Source: Hydrogenophaga aromaticivorans (GTDB lineage Bacteria; Pseudomonadota; Gammaproteobacteria; Burkholderiales; Burkholderiaceae_C). From it: a stretch of DNA of 64,000 nt. Position 1 is the stretch's first letter. Every line of letters starts with the position of its first letter. Positions 7,940-16,541 of the stretch are shown in pieces. The notes under the pieces were generated by a model. That model had not been told where the DNA came from. It saw nothing but the letters and a program-made list of their open reading frames with translations, and did not search any database. Made by a program: the position numbers and the translations under genes. The stretch lies in contig NZ_VYGV01000001.1 of NCBI RefSeq assembly GCF_013387465.1, positions 1 to 64,000 of the forward strand. The letters are read 5' to 3'.

Positions 7940-9516
7940 CCCGCCACGCGGGCCGTTGGCCGCGCCAGGTTCTTGCGGGTGGCACGCAGCTTGAGCCCCA
8001 GGCGCCGCCAGCCGACCACCACCCCCGTCAGGCTGAGCAAGGCACCGCCCGCGCTGAGCGCGATCATCACGATGTCCCACAGCGGGCGCTGGTTCAGCAG
8101 GGGCAGCCAGTCCCAGCTGTGCAGCAGCGCAAACAGCCAGCGGCTGGTGCGGCGGCCCACGTCGGTGCGTCCCAGCACGGCCCCGGTGTGCGGATCAAGG
8201 TGCACCCAGCTGGCCTGCGGGTCCTGGTACACCACGCGCAGCATCGGCAGCGGCCGCTCGTTGCCGCCGCTCATGGTGTGGGCCTCGCGGTCGTAGTAAT
8301 AGAAGTCGTAGGTGTCGAGGCGCTCGATGCGCGCGACGGGCGCGTCCAGCAGTCCGGCCGCGGCACGCCGCAACGCCAGCTCGTCCACCTGCCAAGCATG
8401 GGCGCTGCGGCTGTCGAGCAACTGCGGCCGCCCGGTGACGCGCAGGGCCTGCACGGTGAGCGTGCCCAACACCGGCACCCACCGCAGCTCACGGACCGCG
8501 CCACCGGCGGTGGCGAGCAAAGCGGCCGGGGCGGCGTCCTCGGCCGTCACCTGCAGGGCCACCCCCTGCAGCGTTGCCGTGCGCAGGGGCGCCGCACCGG
8601 TGTCGAACACGCGCCAGGGGTTCATCGACATCAGTCCGCTGAAGATCCAGGTGAACGCGATCAGCGCGAACAGCAGGCCCGAGATGTGATGCCAGCGCAT
8701 CAGGCGCCCGGGATAGGGTGAACGCGAACCATGGCGGTAGGGTTGCCGCAAACGCCAGCGCATCACGCCCACCACCGTGCCCAGCAGGGTCACGGCAATG
8801 CCGGCGATGGACAGCCAGTTCACGATGTCGCTCCAGTACGGATCGAAGGCGTTGCCCCGGAAGGGATAGAGCCAGTGAATCCAGGCGCCGGCGTAGTTCC
8901 ACCCGCGCTCGCTGCGCGTGGCGTCGCGCACCACCTCCCCCGTGAGGCTGGAGACGTAGAGCTGCGTGCCCTGCGCATCGGGCAGTTGCACCAGGTGCAG
9001 GGGGCGGTGTGCGTCGAGTGCCTTCGAATGGGTGAAGGCGTCTTCCTGCACCAGGCCCAGATGGCGCAGACCCTCAGCGGAAACGCCGGGTCCGGCGTAG
9101 GCCGCCGCACTGGCCAGCGCCAGCGCGGTGTCCGCGCCCCGCAGGCGCTGGCCCGTGGCCGCATCGACCACCACCGTGCCGCTGCCCGGTGGCGTGCGCC
9201 GCCGGCCGGTGGCGTCCGAAGGCGGCGACTCGGGCACAACCAGGTACACCGCCTGGCCACCGCGTCCGGCCGCCAGGCGCAACTCCTTGAGCGGGCCTTC
9301 GATTCCGGCCTTCTCCAGCGCCTGCCTGGGCGCGAGCAGCCCGGCACCGTCACCCAGCGAGGGCAGATGCGCCAGGCGCTCAGCCGGTGTGAGCTTGGGG
9401 TAGCCCACATACATCATCACCACGCCCGAGATGAACCACAGGGCGAAGAAGATGCACAACACGATACCCAGCCAGCGGTGGGTCAGGAACAGCCAGCGTT
9501 TGAGGCGCAGTTGCAT
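7936..9516 (-). CDS. PepSY-domain inner-membrane protein
   Basis: A polytopic PepSY-associated membrane protein of 526 residues, a family often found next to TonB-dependent receptors and thought to take part in reduction or passage of metal at the inner membrane. It begins with a helix (THRWLGIVLCIFFALWFISG), has a large periplasmic part with PepSY-like segments, then helices near GIAVTLLGTVVGVMRW, ALIAFTWIFSGLMSM and ALSAGGALLSLTGVVVGW. His residues near helix ends (HRW, HHISG, HSWDWLP) could bind haem or metal; this is inference. ATG 9516 is preferred over GTG 9519 because AGAGG lies five bases upstream. Its start is about 10 bases from the receptor stop, and its stop overlaps tonB. Confidence 0.85.
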   Translation of the reverse strand: MQLRLKRWLFLTHRWLGIVLCIFFALWFISGVVMMYVGYPKLTPAERLAHLPSLGDGAGLLAPRQALEKAGIEGPLKELRLAAGRGGQAVYLVVPESPPSDATGRRRTPPGSGTVVVDAATGQRLRGADTALALASAAAYAGPGVSAEGLRHLGLVQEDAFTHSKALDAHRPLHLVQLPDAQGTQLYVSSLTGEVVRDATRSERGWNYAGAWIHWLYPFRGNAFDPYWSDIVNWLSIAGIAVTLLGTVVGVMRWRLRQPYRHGSRSPYPGRLMRWHHISGLLFALIAFTWIFSGLMSMNPWRVFDTGAAPLRTATLQGVALQVTAEDAAPAALLATAGGAVRELRWVPVLGTLTVQALRVTGRPQLLDSRSAHAWQVDELALRRAAAGLLDAPVARIERLDTYDFYYYDREAHTMSGGNERPLPMLRVVYQDPQASWVHLDPHTGAVLGRTDVGRRTSRWLFALLHSWDWLPLLNQRPLWDIVMIALSAGGALLSLTGVVVGWRRLGLKLRATRKNLARPTARVAG

Positions 9517-9526
9517 CACGGCCTCT

Positions 9527-11746
9527 TCAGAAGCTCACGCGCAGCGCCAGGTCGGCCGTGCGGGGTGCGCCCAGGTAGACCATGGTGCTGCGCACGCTGG
9601 CGGCGTAGACCTTGTCGGTGGCGTTGCGCAGGCGCGCCGTCAGTTGCGCGTTGCGGTTGATCCGGTAGCTCATGCCCAGATCGACCAGCGTGTAGCCGGG
9701 CCAGCTTTGGGTGTTGGCGGCATCGGCATACACCGCGCCCACACGCCGCAGGCCCACGCTGGCTTCGAGCTGCGGCGTGAAGGCGTACGAGGTCCAGAGG
9801 TTCAGCACCGTGCGCGGCGTGTTGGTGGGCCGCTTGCCGGCCAGCGACATGCCATTCTGCGTGAAGCTCTCGTACTGCGCGTCCACGTAGCCCAGGTTGC
9901 CCTGGATGGCCCACTGGCGCGTGGGCTGCAAACCGACACCCGCTTCGACGCCCTTGGCCGACTGTTCGCCCACCAGCACCGTGAGGTTGCGGTCGTTCGG
10001 GTCCTGCGTGGCGATGTTCTTGCGGGTGATGTGAAAGGCGGACAGGGTGGCGTTGCCCCGGCCCTGCCAGAAGTCCAGTTTGCTGCCGACCTCGAATTGC
10101 CGCCCGGTGGTCAGCTCGCTGTTGTCGCGCACGTTGGCAAACGAAGCCGTACTCAGGATGCCCGCCGGTGGATCGGCCGCGGTGGCGAACTGGCCATACA
10201 GATTGGCTCCCGGGGCGAAGTCCCAGACCAGGCCGATGCGCCCCGTGGTGGGGTTGTAGCTGCGCGAATAGCTGGCCGGGTTGGCGGCGTTGATCTCGCG
10301 GCGGTTGGTCAGATCCAGTTCGATGCGCTCGTGGCGCAGCGCGGTCACCAGGTTCAGCGTGGGCACCAGCGCCGTGCGGTTCTCGGCGTACAGCGCCACG
10401 GTGCGGACGCGGTTGTCGCGATCGGGCCGGAACCCGGGCGCCATGCCGGGGATGGAGAAGAAGGACTCGGTCTCGAAGTGATAGGGATCGACCGTGCTCA
10501 CCGTGCCGGACAGGCTGTTGGGGAACCGGGTCTGCTTGTTCTGGCTGACGTCCAGGCCAAACGACCAGTCGCTGCGCCGCTCGCCGATCTGGCCCTTGTA
10601 ACTGCCGTCGATGCGGTCGCCGACCAGCCGCTGGTCGTGGCGCTGCAGCAGCGTGTTCGAGCGGACCACGGCCGTGTTGTCGCTGTTGAAGACATAGGTC
10701 TCGACGTTGCGGTAGTCGCGCAGCGCGTCGTAGACATAAAAGGTGTTCTTCCATTGCAGCGCATCGCTCACGCGCCAGTCGGTGACGGAACGCAGCCAGT
10801 GCACCCGCTGGGCGTAGACACCATCGGCGCTGTTGTAGTTTTTGAACCGGGTGCGCTCGTCGATGCGCAGCGTCCCGGCCACGGGGTTGAGCAGGGGCGT
10901 GCCCCAGTAGGGCCGGTCCACCTGCTCATCCTGGTACTCGTAGGCCAGGGTGTGGCTCACCCCGCCCCCGAAGTCCGACAGCAGCGAGGTCGCCAGCTGC
11001 GTGGCTTTCCTCTCAGTCCCTTCGGTCCAGGCGCCACCCTCGCGGTGGTTGAAGTCCAGGCGCAGGTGGTGGTCGCCGCTGCCCTGCCCATCCCCGGCGA
11101 CGCGCCGGTTCAGCCCCAGGGACGCCTCCCTGAGGCTGTCGGTCCCCAGGCGCAGCTGGGCTTCGCTGAGGTCGTGCCTCGTCGCCAGTTTGGTGATGTG
11201 GTTGATGGTGCCGCCCACGGCACCGGCGCCGTAGAGAAAGCTCGACGGACCACCGATGGCCTCGACGCGCTCGTAGATCCAGCTGTCCACCGGACGGGCC
11301 GCAATCGAGTACTGCACGTCCACCCCGTTGAACAGCTGCGTGATGGACGCGCCGCTGAACCCCCGATACATCACGCCGATGCTGCCCGGCGCGTCGTGCG
11401 CGGTCACGCCCGGGATGCTGCGAAGCACGTCCTGCGTGTTCTGCGCACCACGGGCGTCGATGGTGGCGCGGTCCACCACGGTCACGCTGGCCGGTGTTTC
11501 ACGCGAGGTCAGTCCCAGGCGGCTGCCCGTGTCCACCGGCGTGTCCAGCGGCAGCTTGCTGTTGGGCTGATCCGGTGAGGCTTTCACTTCGACGACAGAC
11601 AGCGTGCCCGCGGCGGCTGGCGGGTCCTGGGCGGTTTGTGCCAGCACGGCAGGCGTGGCCAGCGCAGACAACGCAGCCGCCAGCGCCAGACGCAGCGAAG
11701 AGGCCACAAAGACTGGGTGAGACAGGTTCTTGAACGGTGGTTTCAT
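9527..11746 (-). CDS. TonB-dependent siderophore-type receptor
   Basis: Outer-membrane receptor of 739 residues. After a signal peptide (LRLALAAALSALATPAVLA) comes a TonB-box-like segment (TLSVVEVKA), the plug domain (PASVTVVDRATI, IPGVTAHDAPGSIGVMYRG, GAGAVGGTINHITK) and a beta barrel ending in the usual terminal Phe (ADLALRVSF). Plug and barrel resemble the ferri-siderophore receptor group. No Fur-like sequence was seen in the 95 bases upstream; that gap holds a GC-rich hairpin, so the gene may be read through from the copper receptor gene. The substrate is unknown; a copper-binding ligand is conceivable given the neighbours. Confidence 0.87.
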   Translation of the reverse strand: MKPPFKNLSHPVFVASSLRLALAAALSALATPAVLAQTAQDPPAAAGTLSVVEVKASPDQPNSKLPLDTPVDTGSRLGLTSRETPASVTVVDRATIDARGAQNTQDVLRSIPGVTAHDAPGSIGVMYRGFSGASITQLFNGVDVQYSIAARPVDSWIYERVEAIGGPSSFLYGAGAVGGTINHITKLATRHDLSEAQLRLGTDSLREASLGLNRRVAGDGQGSGDHHLRLDFNHREGGAWTEGTERKATQLATSLLSDFGGGVSHTLAYEYQDEQVDRPYWGTPLLNPVAGTLRIDERTRFKNYNSADGVYAQRVHWLRSVTDWRVSDALQWKNTFYVYDALRDYRNVETYVFNSDNTAVVRSNTLLQRHDQRLVGDRIDGSYKGQIGERRSDWSFGLDVSQNKQTRFPNSLSGTVSTVDPYHFETESFFSIPGMAPGFRPDRDNRVRTVALYAENRTALVPTLNLVTALRHERIELDLTNRREINAANPASYSRSYNPTTGRIGLVWDFAPGANLYGQFATAADPPAGILSTASFANVRDNSELTTGRQFEVGSKLDFWQGRGNATLSAFHITRKNIATQDPNDRNLTVLVGEQSAKGVEAGVGLQPTRQWAIQGNLGYVDAQYESFTQNGMSLAGKRPTNTPRTVLNLWTSYAFTPQLEASVGLRRVGAVYADAANTQSWPGYTLVDLGMSYRINRNAQLTARLRNATDKVYAASVRSTMVYLGAPRTADLALRVSF

Positions 11747-11776
11747 GATGGAAGAGTGGTCAAGGGGTGTTGGGGG

Positions 11777-11800
11777 CGGGGCCGCCTGACGGCGGCCCCG
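11777..11800. terminator. Strong hairpin between the two receptor genes
   Basis: A perfect 10-bp GC-rich stem (11777-11786 with 11791-11800) closes a TGAC loop in the gap between the OprC-like gene and the siderophore-type receptor gene. No T-run follows on the minus strand, so it may be a weak or Rho-assisted terminator, or an mRNA stability element that sets different expression of the two genes. Confidence 0.5.
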
Positions 11801-11841
11801 GATACCGTGGATGGGGTGTGAGGACGGCGCGGTTCGCCCCG

Positions 11842-14136
11842 TCAGAACTTCACGTTCACGCCTGCGTACAGCGTGCGGCCCATGCCCGGCACGGCCGTGC
11901 CCCACTGCGGGTAGTTGGGCAGCATGGGGTTGCTCATCGTGGTGCCCTGGCCGACGTAGGCGCCGCCCGTGGGCAGGAAGTACAGACGGTCGAACAGGTT
12001 CTCGATGCCGAAGTCCAGCCGCACCGTTTTCCACGCGTAGCTGCCGCGCAGGTTGACCAGCCCGTAGCCCGGTGTCCGGATTTCGTTGCGCACCGATGAC
12101 ACGGTGGTCTTGGCCTTCACCGCCACCAGTTCCAGGCTGTTGTCCCAGCCGCCGATCTTGTGGGTCAGTGCCAGCTTGCCGTTGAGCGGCATCACGTTGT
12201 AGAGCCCGTTGCCGGTGTCGAGGTTTTTCCCGTGGGTGACGTTCAGCAGGCCCTTGACGCCCCAGTCACCCAGCGCGTTGTTGGCCAGTGGCGCGTGCCC
12301 GGCCAGATCCACGCCAAACAGGCGCGCGGTCTGGTTGGTGTAGCGCAGCACGCTGAACTTGTTCTTCACCGGGGTTGCGGCGGCCTGGTTGGTGGTGGCG
12401 TCCCACTGGACAGCGTCGATGTAGTCGCTGACGCGCGTGTAGTACGGCGTGGCCTGGAAGCCCCAGGCCTTGTCGGCGGCGTGCCAGTCGAACGTGGCGG
12501 ACAGCGTGTTGGCCTTCTCGGGCTTCAGGTCGAGGTTGCCGACGTAGCCGTTGCCTTCGCCCACGAAGTTGTTCATCAGCGCAGCCATCTGCCAGGTGGA
12601 CCACGGGAAGCGTTCGTAGACGTTGGGCGAGCGCTCCTTGTGGGCGAAGCCGAACTCGATGTCGACCTGCTCGCTGGCGGTGTAGCGCGCCAGGGCCGTG
12701 CCATCGACGTTGGTGTCGGTCGAGCGGTGGTCGCGGGCGTTGAAGGCGTTGGCGTCGCGGGCCTGGAAGCCCATGCCGGCCGGGTTGTAGCCGACCGCGC
12801 TCCCAGCGTTCATCGCCACCCGCTCCACGCGCGCGCCGACCAGCGTCATCCACTGCGCGCTCGGTCGCGACTCCCATTCGCTCCAGAGCCCCGTGCGGTC
12901 ACGCTCGCCGTCGCGGATGTTCCAGAAGGTGCCGGGGTACATGCCACCGCCCGAGGGCGTCCACCAGTCGTTGATGCGGTAGCGCTGCAGATCGGCGCCC
13001 ACCCGCAAGCGGTCCTGCTCGCTCAGCGGCAGCTCACCCTTGACGCTGAAGCCGGTGGTCTTGCCCTCGGTGAACATGGGCATGCCAGCGGCGCAGCTGG
13101 CGCTGATGGTGCTGCAGGGGGCGCCGTTGACCATCATCGGTCCGCCCGAAGCCGTGCCGTACCAGTAGCGCTTGTCGGCACCGAAGTCCATGAAGTGGTC
13201 CACGGTCTCGTGGTAGACGCGCGCTTCCAGCGTGCCCCAGTCGAGCTGGCCGGTGTAGCTCAGATTGATGCTCTTCTGGTCGTTGTCGAGCAGGTCCATG
13301 CGCTGATTCGGGTAGAGCTGGTAGGGCATGTCCTGCACCCCCAGCTTCGCCTCGAAGAAGTGGTTGTCCTGCTTGAAGGCCAGCCCCAGGGTGTGGTTGC
13401 GCGTCTCGTAGGCGGTGGAGCCCACTTCGTCGCGCGCCAGCGTGTGGCCCGGCCGGCCGGTGAAGTCGTAGGTCTTGAAGTCACCGCCCGCCGAGTAGTT
13501 GTCGGCCTGGCTGGTGGCGCCGCTGTAGCTGACGTTGAGCTGCTCGGTGGCCAGGGTGGCCGAGAGGTTCAGGCCCCGCGCGCGGTTGTTGCTGCGGTAG
13601 AAGGCGCCCACCTCGCCCTCCCGCAGCGTGCGCTGGCCAGGCTGTGCAAACACGGGCGGACGCGTCTCGGCCAGGATGCTGCCGCCGATGCTGTCACCGC
13701 CCGCACTGACGGGCGAGATGCCGGCATACACCTTGAGCGAACCCAGTTGTGTGGGATCGATGTAGGAGAGCGCCGGATTCATGTGGTTCGGGCAGGACGC
13801 GATCAGGTCCATGCCATCGATCTGGATGCGCAACCGGTCGTCGGCCAGGCCGTGCATCGAAGGCAGGCTGGACACGCCCCCGGCGCCATTGAGGCTCACA
13901 CCGGGGATGTCCTGCAGCAGGCGGGCCGAGTCGCTGGTGGCCGCCCGCTGCGGCTGCAGGCTGGCCGGGTCCACGGGGGTGGCGCCGGGCAGCGACTCCT
14001 GGTCGGCACGGACGGTCACGGCCGGCAGGGTGCTGATCGCGGTGTCCTGCGCCAGCGCCTGGCTGCACAGCAGGCTCAGTGCGGGCATGGCCAGCGCCAT
14101 GGCGCGGTGGAAGTGGGACGGGCGGAGATCGATCAT
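11842..14136 (-). CDS. TonB-dependent copper receptor (OprC/NosA type)
   Basis: Outer-membrane receptor of 764 residues. A signal peptide (MALAMPALSLLCSQALA) is followed by a plug (LPAVTVRADQ, LLQDIPGVSLNGAGGVSSLP) and a barrel that ends in GVNVKF. It carries both halves of the copper site known in Pseudomonas OprC: CxxxM as CPNHM (Cys115, Met119) and HxM as HFM (His314, Met316). The order matches OprC, and the spacing is about 200 residues against about 180 as I recall it for OprC. This makes copper the likely substrate. AAGGA precedes ATG 14136. The gene lies downstream of a Crp-type regulator and copper-handling genes, and upstream of a complete TonB-ExbB-ExbD set. Confidence 0.92.
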   Translation of the reverse strand: MIDLRPSHFHRAMALAMPALSLLCSQALAQDTAISTLPAVTVRADQESLPGATPVDPASLQPQRAATSDSARLLQDIPGVSLNGAGGVSSLPSMHGLADDRLRIQIDGMDLIASCPNHMNPALSYIDPTQLGSLKVYAGISPVSAGGDSIGGSILAETRPPVFAQPGQRTLREGEVGAFYRSNNRARGLNLSATLATEQLNVSYSGATSQADNYSAGGDFKTYDFTGRPGHTLARDEVGSTAYETRNHTLGLAFKQDNHFFEAKLGVQDMPYQLYPNQRMDLLDNDQKSINLSYTGQLDWGTLEARVYHETVDHFMDFGADKRYWYGTASGGPMMVNGAPCSTISASCAAGMPMFTEGKTTGFSVKGELPLSEQDRLRVGADLQRYRINDWWTPSGGGMYPGTFWNIRDGERDRTGLWSEWESRPSAQWMTLVGARVERVAMNAGSAVGYNPAGMGFQARDANAFNARDHRSTDTNVDGTALARYTASEQVDIEFGFAHKERSPNVYERFPWSTWQMAALMNNFVGEGNGYVGNLDLKPEKANTLSATFDWHAADKAWGFQATPYYTRVSDYIDAVQWDATTNQAAATPVKNKFSVLRYTNQTARLFGVDLAGHAPLANNALGDWGVKGLLNVTHGKNLDTGNGLYNVMPLNGKLALTHKIGGWDNSLELVAVKAKTTVSSVRNEIRTPGYGLVNLRGSYAWKTVRLDFGIENLFDRLYFLPTGGAYVGQGTTMSNPMLPNYPQWGTAVPGMGRTLYAGVNVKF

Positions 14137-14390
14137 GGAGAGTCCTTGTTGTTGAAGTCAAAAAAGAAGAGCAAGCGAATGGATGCAGCAGCGACGTGGC
14201 CAGCGGCGAACTTGCCTGGGCGCGGCGCGGGCACAGTGGTACCTCGCTCCGGGCGGGCAGCTCCCGCGCAGGGACGGCGCACATGCGCACGGCGTCACCG
14301 TCCATCCGCATCCGGTGGATCGCCCCGCGTGCCGTGCGCGCGATCCGTACTGCGGAGCGTCAGTGGTCGAGGTGTGTGGTCAGAAGGGCG

Positions 14391-15026
14391 TCAGGCGGCC
14401 GCACCGAGCGGTGCCGCGTTGGCCGCCCAGGCCGTGGCCAGGCGCGCGGGCGCTGTGCTCGACCAGTCGCGCACGGCGCGCACCGGTCCGCGCTTGCGGC
14501 TGCGCGGGGGCAGCAGTTGCGCCAGGGCGCGGCAGACGGTTTCGGTCTTGGCGTCCACCAGCAGGGCCACCTCGCGCAGCGCGGGCAGGGCCTCGCGCAC
14601 CGCATCAGCCTGGCCCATACGGCCGGCTTCATGAACCGCGCGGTCCAGTCCCATCAGGCCCAGCAGATGGGTCAGACGCTGCTGCACGTTGCCGCTGCGC
14701 AGTTGGGCCATGTCCTGGCTGCGGTCCAGTTGCTGCAGCAGGGCCTGTTGCAGCAAGGGCTCGGGCGCAGCATCCGGGCGCACCGGCTCCAGCCGGCAAC
14801 GCGTGAACGCGCTGGCGCTGAGCTGGTAGGGCTGGCCACACAGGGACTCGGCGCCGATCAGGTCGCCCGGCAGGGCCAGTTGCACCGGCTGGCGGATCGG
14901 GCCACTGTCGCGGTCCAGGTGCACGACACCTTCGACCACGAGCCACACGGGGCCGGATTCACCGGCGAGAAAAATCGACTGGTTGCTGGCGCAGGCCAGC
15001 GCCACGGAAGATACGGTTGAAGTCAT
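14391..15026 (-). CDS. Crp/Fnr-family transcription regulator
   Basis: A 211-residue protein with the Crp/Fnr layout: an N-terminal beta-roll sensor domain (SIFLAGESGPVWLVVEGVV, then LALPGDLIGAESLCG), a dimer helix (NVQQRLTHLLGLMGL) and a C-terminal helix-turn-helix whose recognition helix TETVCRALAQLL resembles the TRETVSRAL of the family. The Glu and Arg of a cAMP pocket are not clearly present. Cysteines occur at residues 12, 63, 77 and 165, but their spacing is not that of the FNR cluster. AGGAG lies six bases before ATG 15026, so this start was chosen over two upstream. Its position inside the copper gene block makes it the likely local regulator; the effector is unknown. Confidence 0.75.
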   Translation of the reverse strand: MTSTVSSVALACASNQSIFLAGESGPVWLVVEGVVHLDRDSGPIRQPVQLALPGDLIGAESLCGQPYQLSASAFTRCRLEPVRPDAAPEPLLQQALLQQLDRSQDMAQLRSGNVQQRLTHLLGLMGLDRAVHEAGRMGQADAVREALPALREVALLVDAKTETVCRALAQLLPPRSRKRGPVRAVRDWSSTAPARLATAWAANAAPLGAAA

Positions 15027-15105
15027 GAAACGCTCCTGAGACATGCCGGTGGAACCCACCGGCCTCTGAACCAGCGACCCCACACCTGGGGGCCGCACGA
15101 AGGGT

Positions 15106-15495
15106 TCAGCTCAGCAGCGGGGGGCCGCGTGCGCCGGGGCTGGGCGCGGCCAGGTCGTGTTGGGTGGCCGCCTGGTGCCGCGGTGTGGCCCAGGTGCCAT
15201 CGGCCGCTGGCACCACCGGCAGCGCCGGCAGCAGCGGCGCAAAGCGCTCGGCCGCCAGGGCGCAATGGCCGCAGTCGTCCAGCGCGTGCAGCAGGTCATC
15301 GGCGCTGGCCGGCTCGGCCGCCACCCCGTCGGCGGTCAACTGGACCCAATGCATGCCCTGCGACGTACAAAGCTCCACCCAGTCGCCCACCACCCGCGTG
15401 CTGGCCAGCGCACGCGAGACGGCGGGCGCGAGCACGGCCAGCAGCATCGCGGCCAGCAGGCCGCGCGCCAGGGCACGCATCAGACGGGTGGACAT
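15106..15495 (-). CDS. DUF2946 exported protein, copy 2
   Basis: A small exported protein of 129 residues from the DUF2946 family, which is often encoded near copper and TonB genes. It has a signal or anchor helix (GLLAAMLLAVLAPAVSRALA), then VELCTSQGMHWVQL, a CGHC motif (DDCGHCALAAE) that could bind metal, and the C-terminal end RGPPLLS. It shares this order of elements with the DUF2946 protein at 17258-17650, so the two are paralogues flanking the Sco and PCu(A)C genes. The biochemical role of DUF2946 is not known to me; copper binding is inferred from the motif and context. Confidence 0.8.
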   Translation of the reverse strand: MSTRLMRALARGLLAAMLLAVLAPAVSRALASTRVVGDWVELCTSQGMHWVQLTADGVAAEPASADDLLHALDDCGHCALAAERFAPLLPALPVVPAADGTWATPRHQAATQHDLAAPSPGARGPPLLS

Positions 15496-15536
15496 GGTGG
15501 GGTCGCCGCAGCCGTTTCAGTCAGCGCAAATGCCGA

Positions 15537-15974
15537 TCAACGCAGACCGTCGAGGTAGAGCAGGCTGATCTGGGTGAACTGCTCGGCGCTCATGATCTTG
15601 CGCAGGGCCTCCACACAACGTTCACGGCCCTTGAAGTGCTCGACCTCGGCCTCGGCGATCTGCTTCATCAGCGCTTCGCGATTTGCGGCGGGCTGGTTGT
15701 CCAGGATCGCCATGCGCAGTTCGCCGCGCAGCGTCAGGATCTTTTTTTGCAACGCCACGCGGCCGGGCATGGCCTGCTTGCGGTAGTCGTCCAGCGCCTG
15801 GATCTGCTCGGCTGTGAGCTTGAGGTCCGCCTCGTGCTTCAGGGTCAGCGGCATCAGCTCGACCACGGGGATGGCGCCGTCGCCGGGCACGGATTTGGCC
15901 GCGGCCAGCCCGCTGCCCAGCACCAGGGCCAGAGCAAGGGCGGAATGACGAAGGGTGGAAGATGAAAAGTTCAT
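15537..15974 (-). CDS. Spy/CpxP-like periplasmic protein
   Basis: A 145-residue exported helical protein. After the signal peptide (SALALALVLGSGLAAA) the mature part is almost all helix: LKLTAEQIQALDDYRKQ, a basic stretch (GRVALQKKILTLRGEL), then REALMKQIAEAEVEHF and SAEQFTQISLLYLDGL. This resembles the Spy/CpxP/heavy-metal sensor group of periplasmic chaperones, although the classic LTxxQ motif appears only in the loose form LTAEQ. The location between a PCu(A)C gene and a DUF2946 gene suggests a role in copper stress or copper protein folding. The identification is by fold pattern only. Confidence 0.7.
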   Translation of the reverse strand: MNFSSSTLRHSALALALVLGSGLAAAKSVPGDGAIPVVELMPLTLKHEADLKLTAEQIQALDDYRKQAMPGRVALQKKILTLRGELRMAILDNQPAANREALMKQIAEAEVEHFKGRERCVEALRKIMSAEQFTQISLLYLDGLR

Positions 15975-16006
15975 GGCGTCGCTCCCGGAGTGGTCGAAGA
16001 AAATGC

Positions 16007-16501
16007 TCAGTGTTTGTGTTCCATGCTGGGCTTCATGTCAGCGCCCGGCTTCATGGGCATGGGAGCATTGCCGCCTCCCAGCGCGGTCACCGGCGCCTTG
16101 ACTTCCTGTGTGAAGCGCTGCTTGGTGGCGTCTTCGAAAACCAGGGTGAGGGGCACGCTCTCGCCACCCTTGAGCGGCTGTTTCAGGTCCATCAGCATCA
16201 CGTGAAAGCCGCCGGGCTTGAGCTCCGTGGTGCGGCCAGCGGCGAGGTCCAGACCCGGGATCTGGCGCATCTTCATGACGTCGTTTTCCATCGCCATTTC
16301 GTGGATTTCCACCACGCCGGCCACGGGCGACTCGACCGCCACCAGACGGGCATTGGCCGAGGGCGTGAGGCGCATGAAGGCGCCCGAGGCTTTTTGCGTG
16401 GCCACGGTGCCGCGCACCCAGGCGTCTTCGACTTTGACCGTGGTTTGCGCCCAGGCACCGGCGGTGACGGCGAGCAGCGAAGCGATGAGCAGTTTTTTCA
16501 T
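16007..16501 (-). CDS. Periplasmic copper chaperone PCu(A)C
   Basis: Periplasmic copper chaperone of 164 residues that would hand Cu(I) to the CuA/CuB centres of cytochrome oxidase together with Sco. The signal peptide is MKKLLIASLLAVTAGAWA. The family ligand motif H-x10-M-x21-H-x-M is exact: His67, Met78, His100 and Met102. After the domain there is a Met/His-rich tail (PMPMKPGADMKPSMEHKH) that could add a second copper site. The Sco gene lies directly upstream, the usual partner arrangement. The window shows no oxidase genes. Confidence 0.93.
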   Translation of the reverse strand: MKKLLIASLLAVTAGAWAQTTVKVEDAWVRGTVATQKASGAFMRLTPSANARLVAVESPVAGVVEIHEMAMENDVMKMRQIPGLDLAAGRTTELKPGGFHVMLMDLKQPLKGGESVPLTLVFEDATKQRFTQEVKAPVTALGGGNAPMPMKPGADMKPSMEHKH

Positions 16502-16541
16502 GATGACTCCAGTTGGATTTGCGTTGAAGAAAAGGAAAACG

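Noticed and set aside
9431..11578. A 715-residue plus-strand frame over the siderophore-type receptor
   Set aside because: It lies antisense to a clear TonB-dependent receptor and shows no motif.
11747..11841. A Fur box before the siderophore-type receptor
   Set aside because: The gap holds only a GC-rich hairpin and no TGATAAT-like half-sites, so direct Fur control here is unsupported.
12160..14634. An 824-residue plus-strand frame over the copper receptor
   Set aside because: It is an antisense shadow of a gene with strong family motifs; its composition is typical of frame-shifted GC-rich DNA.
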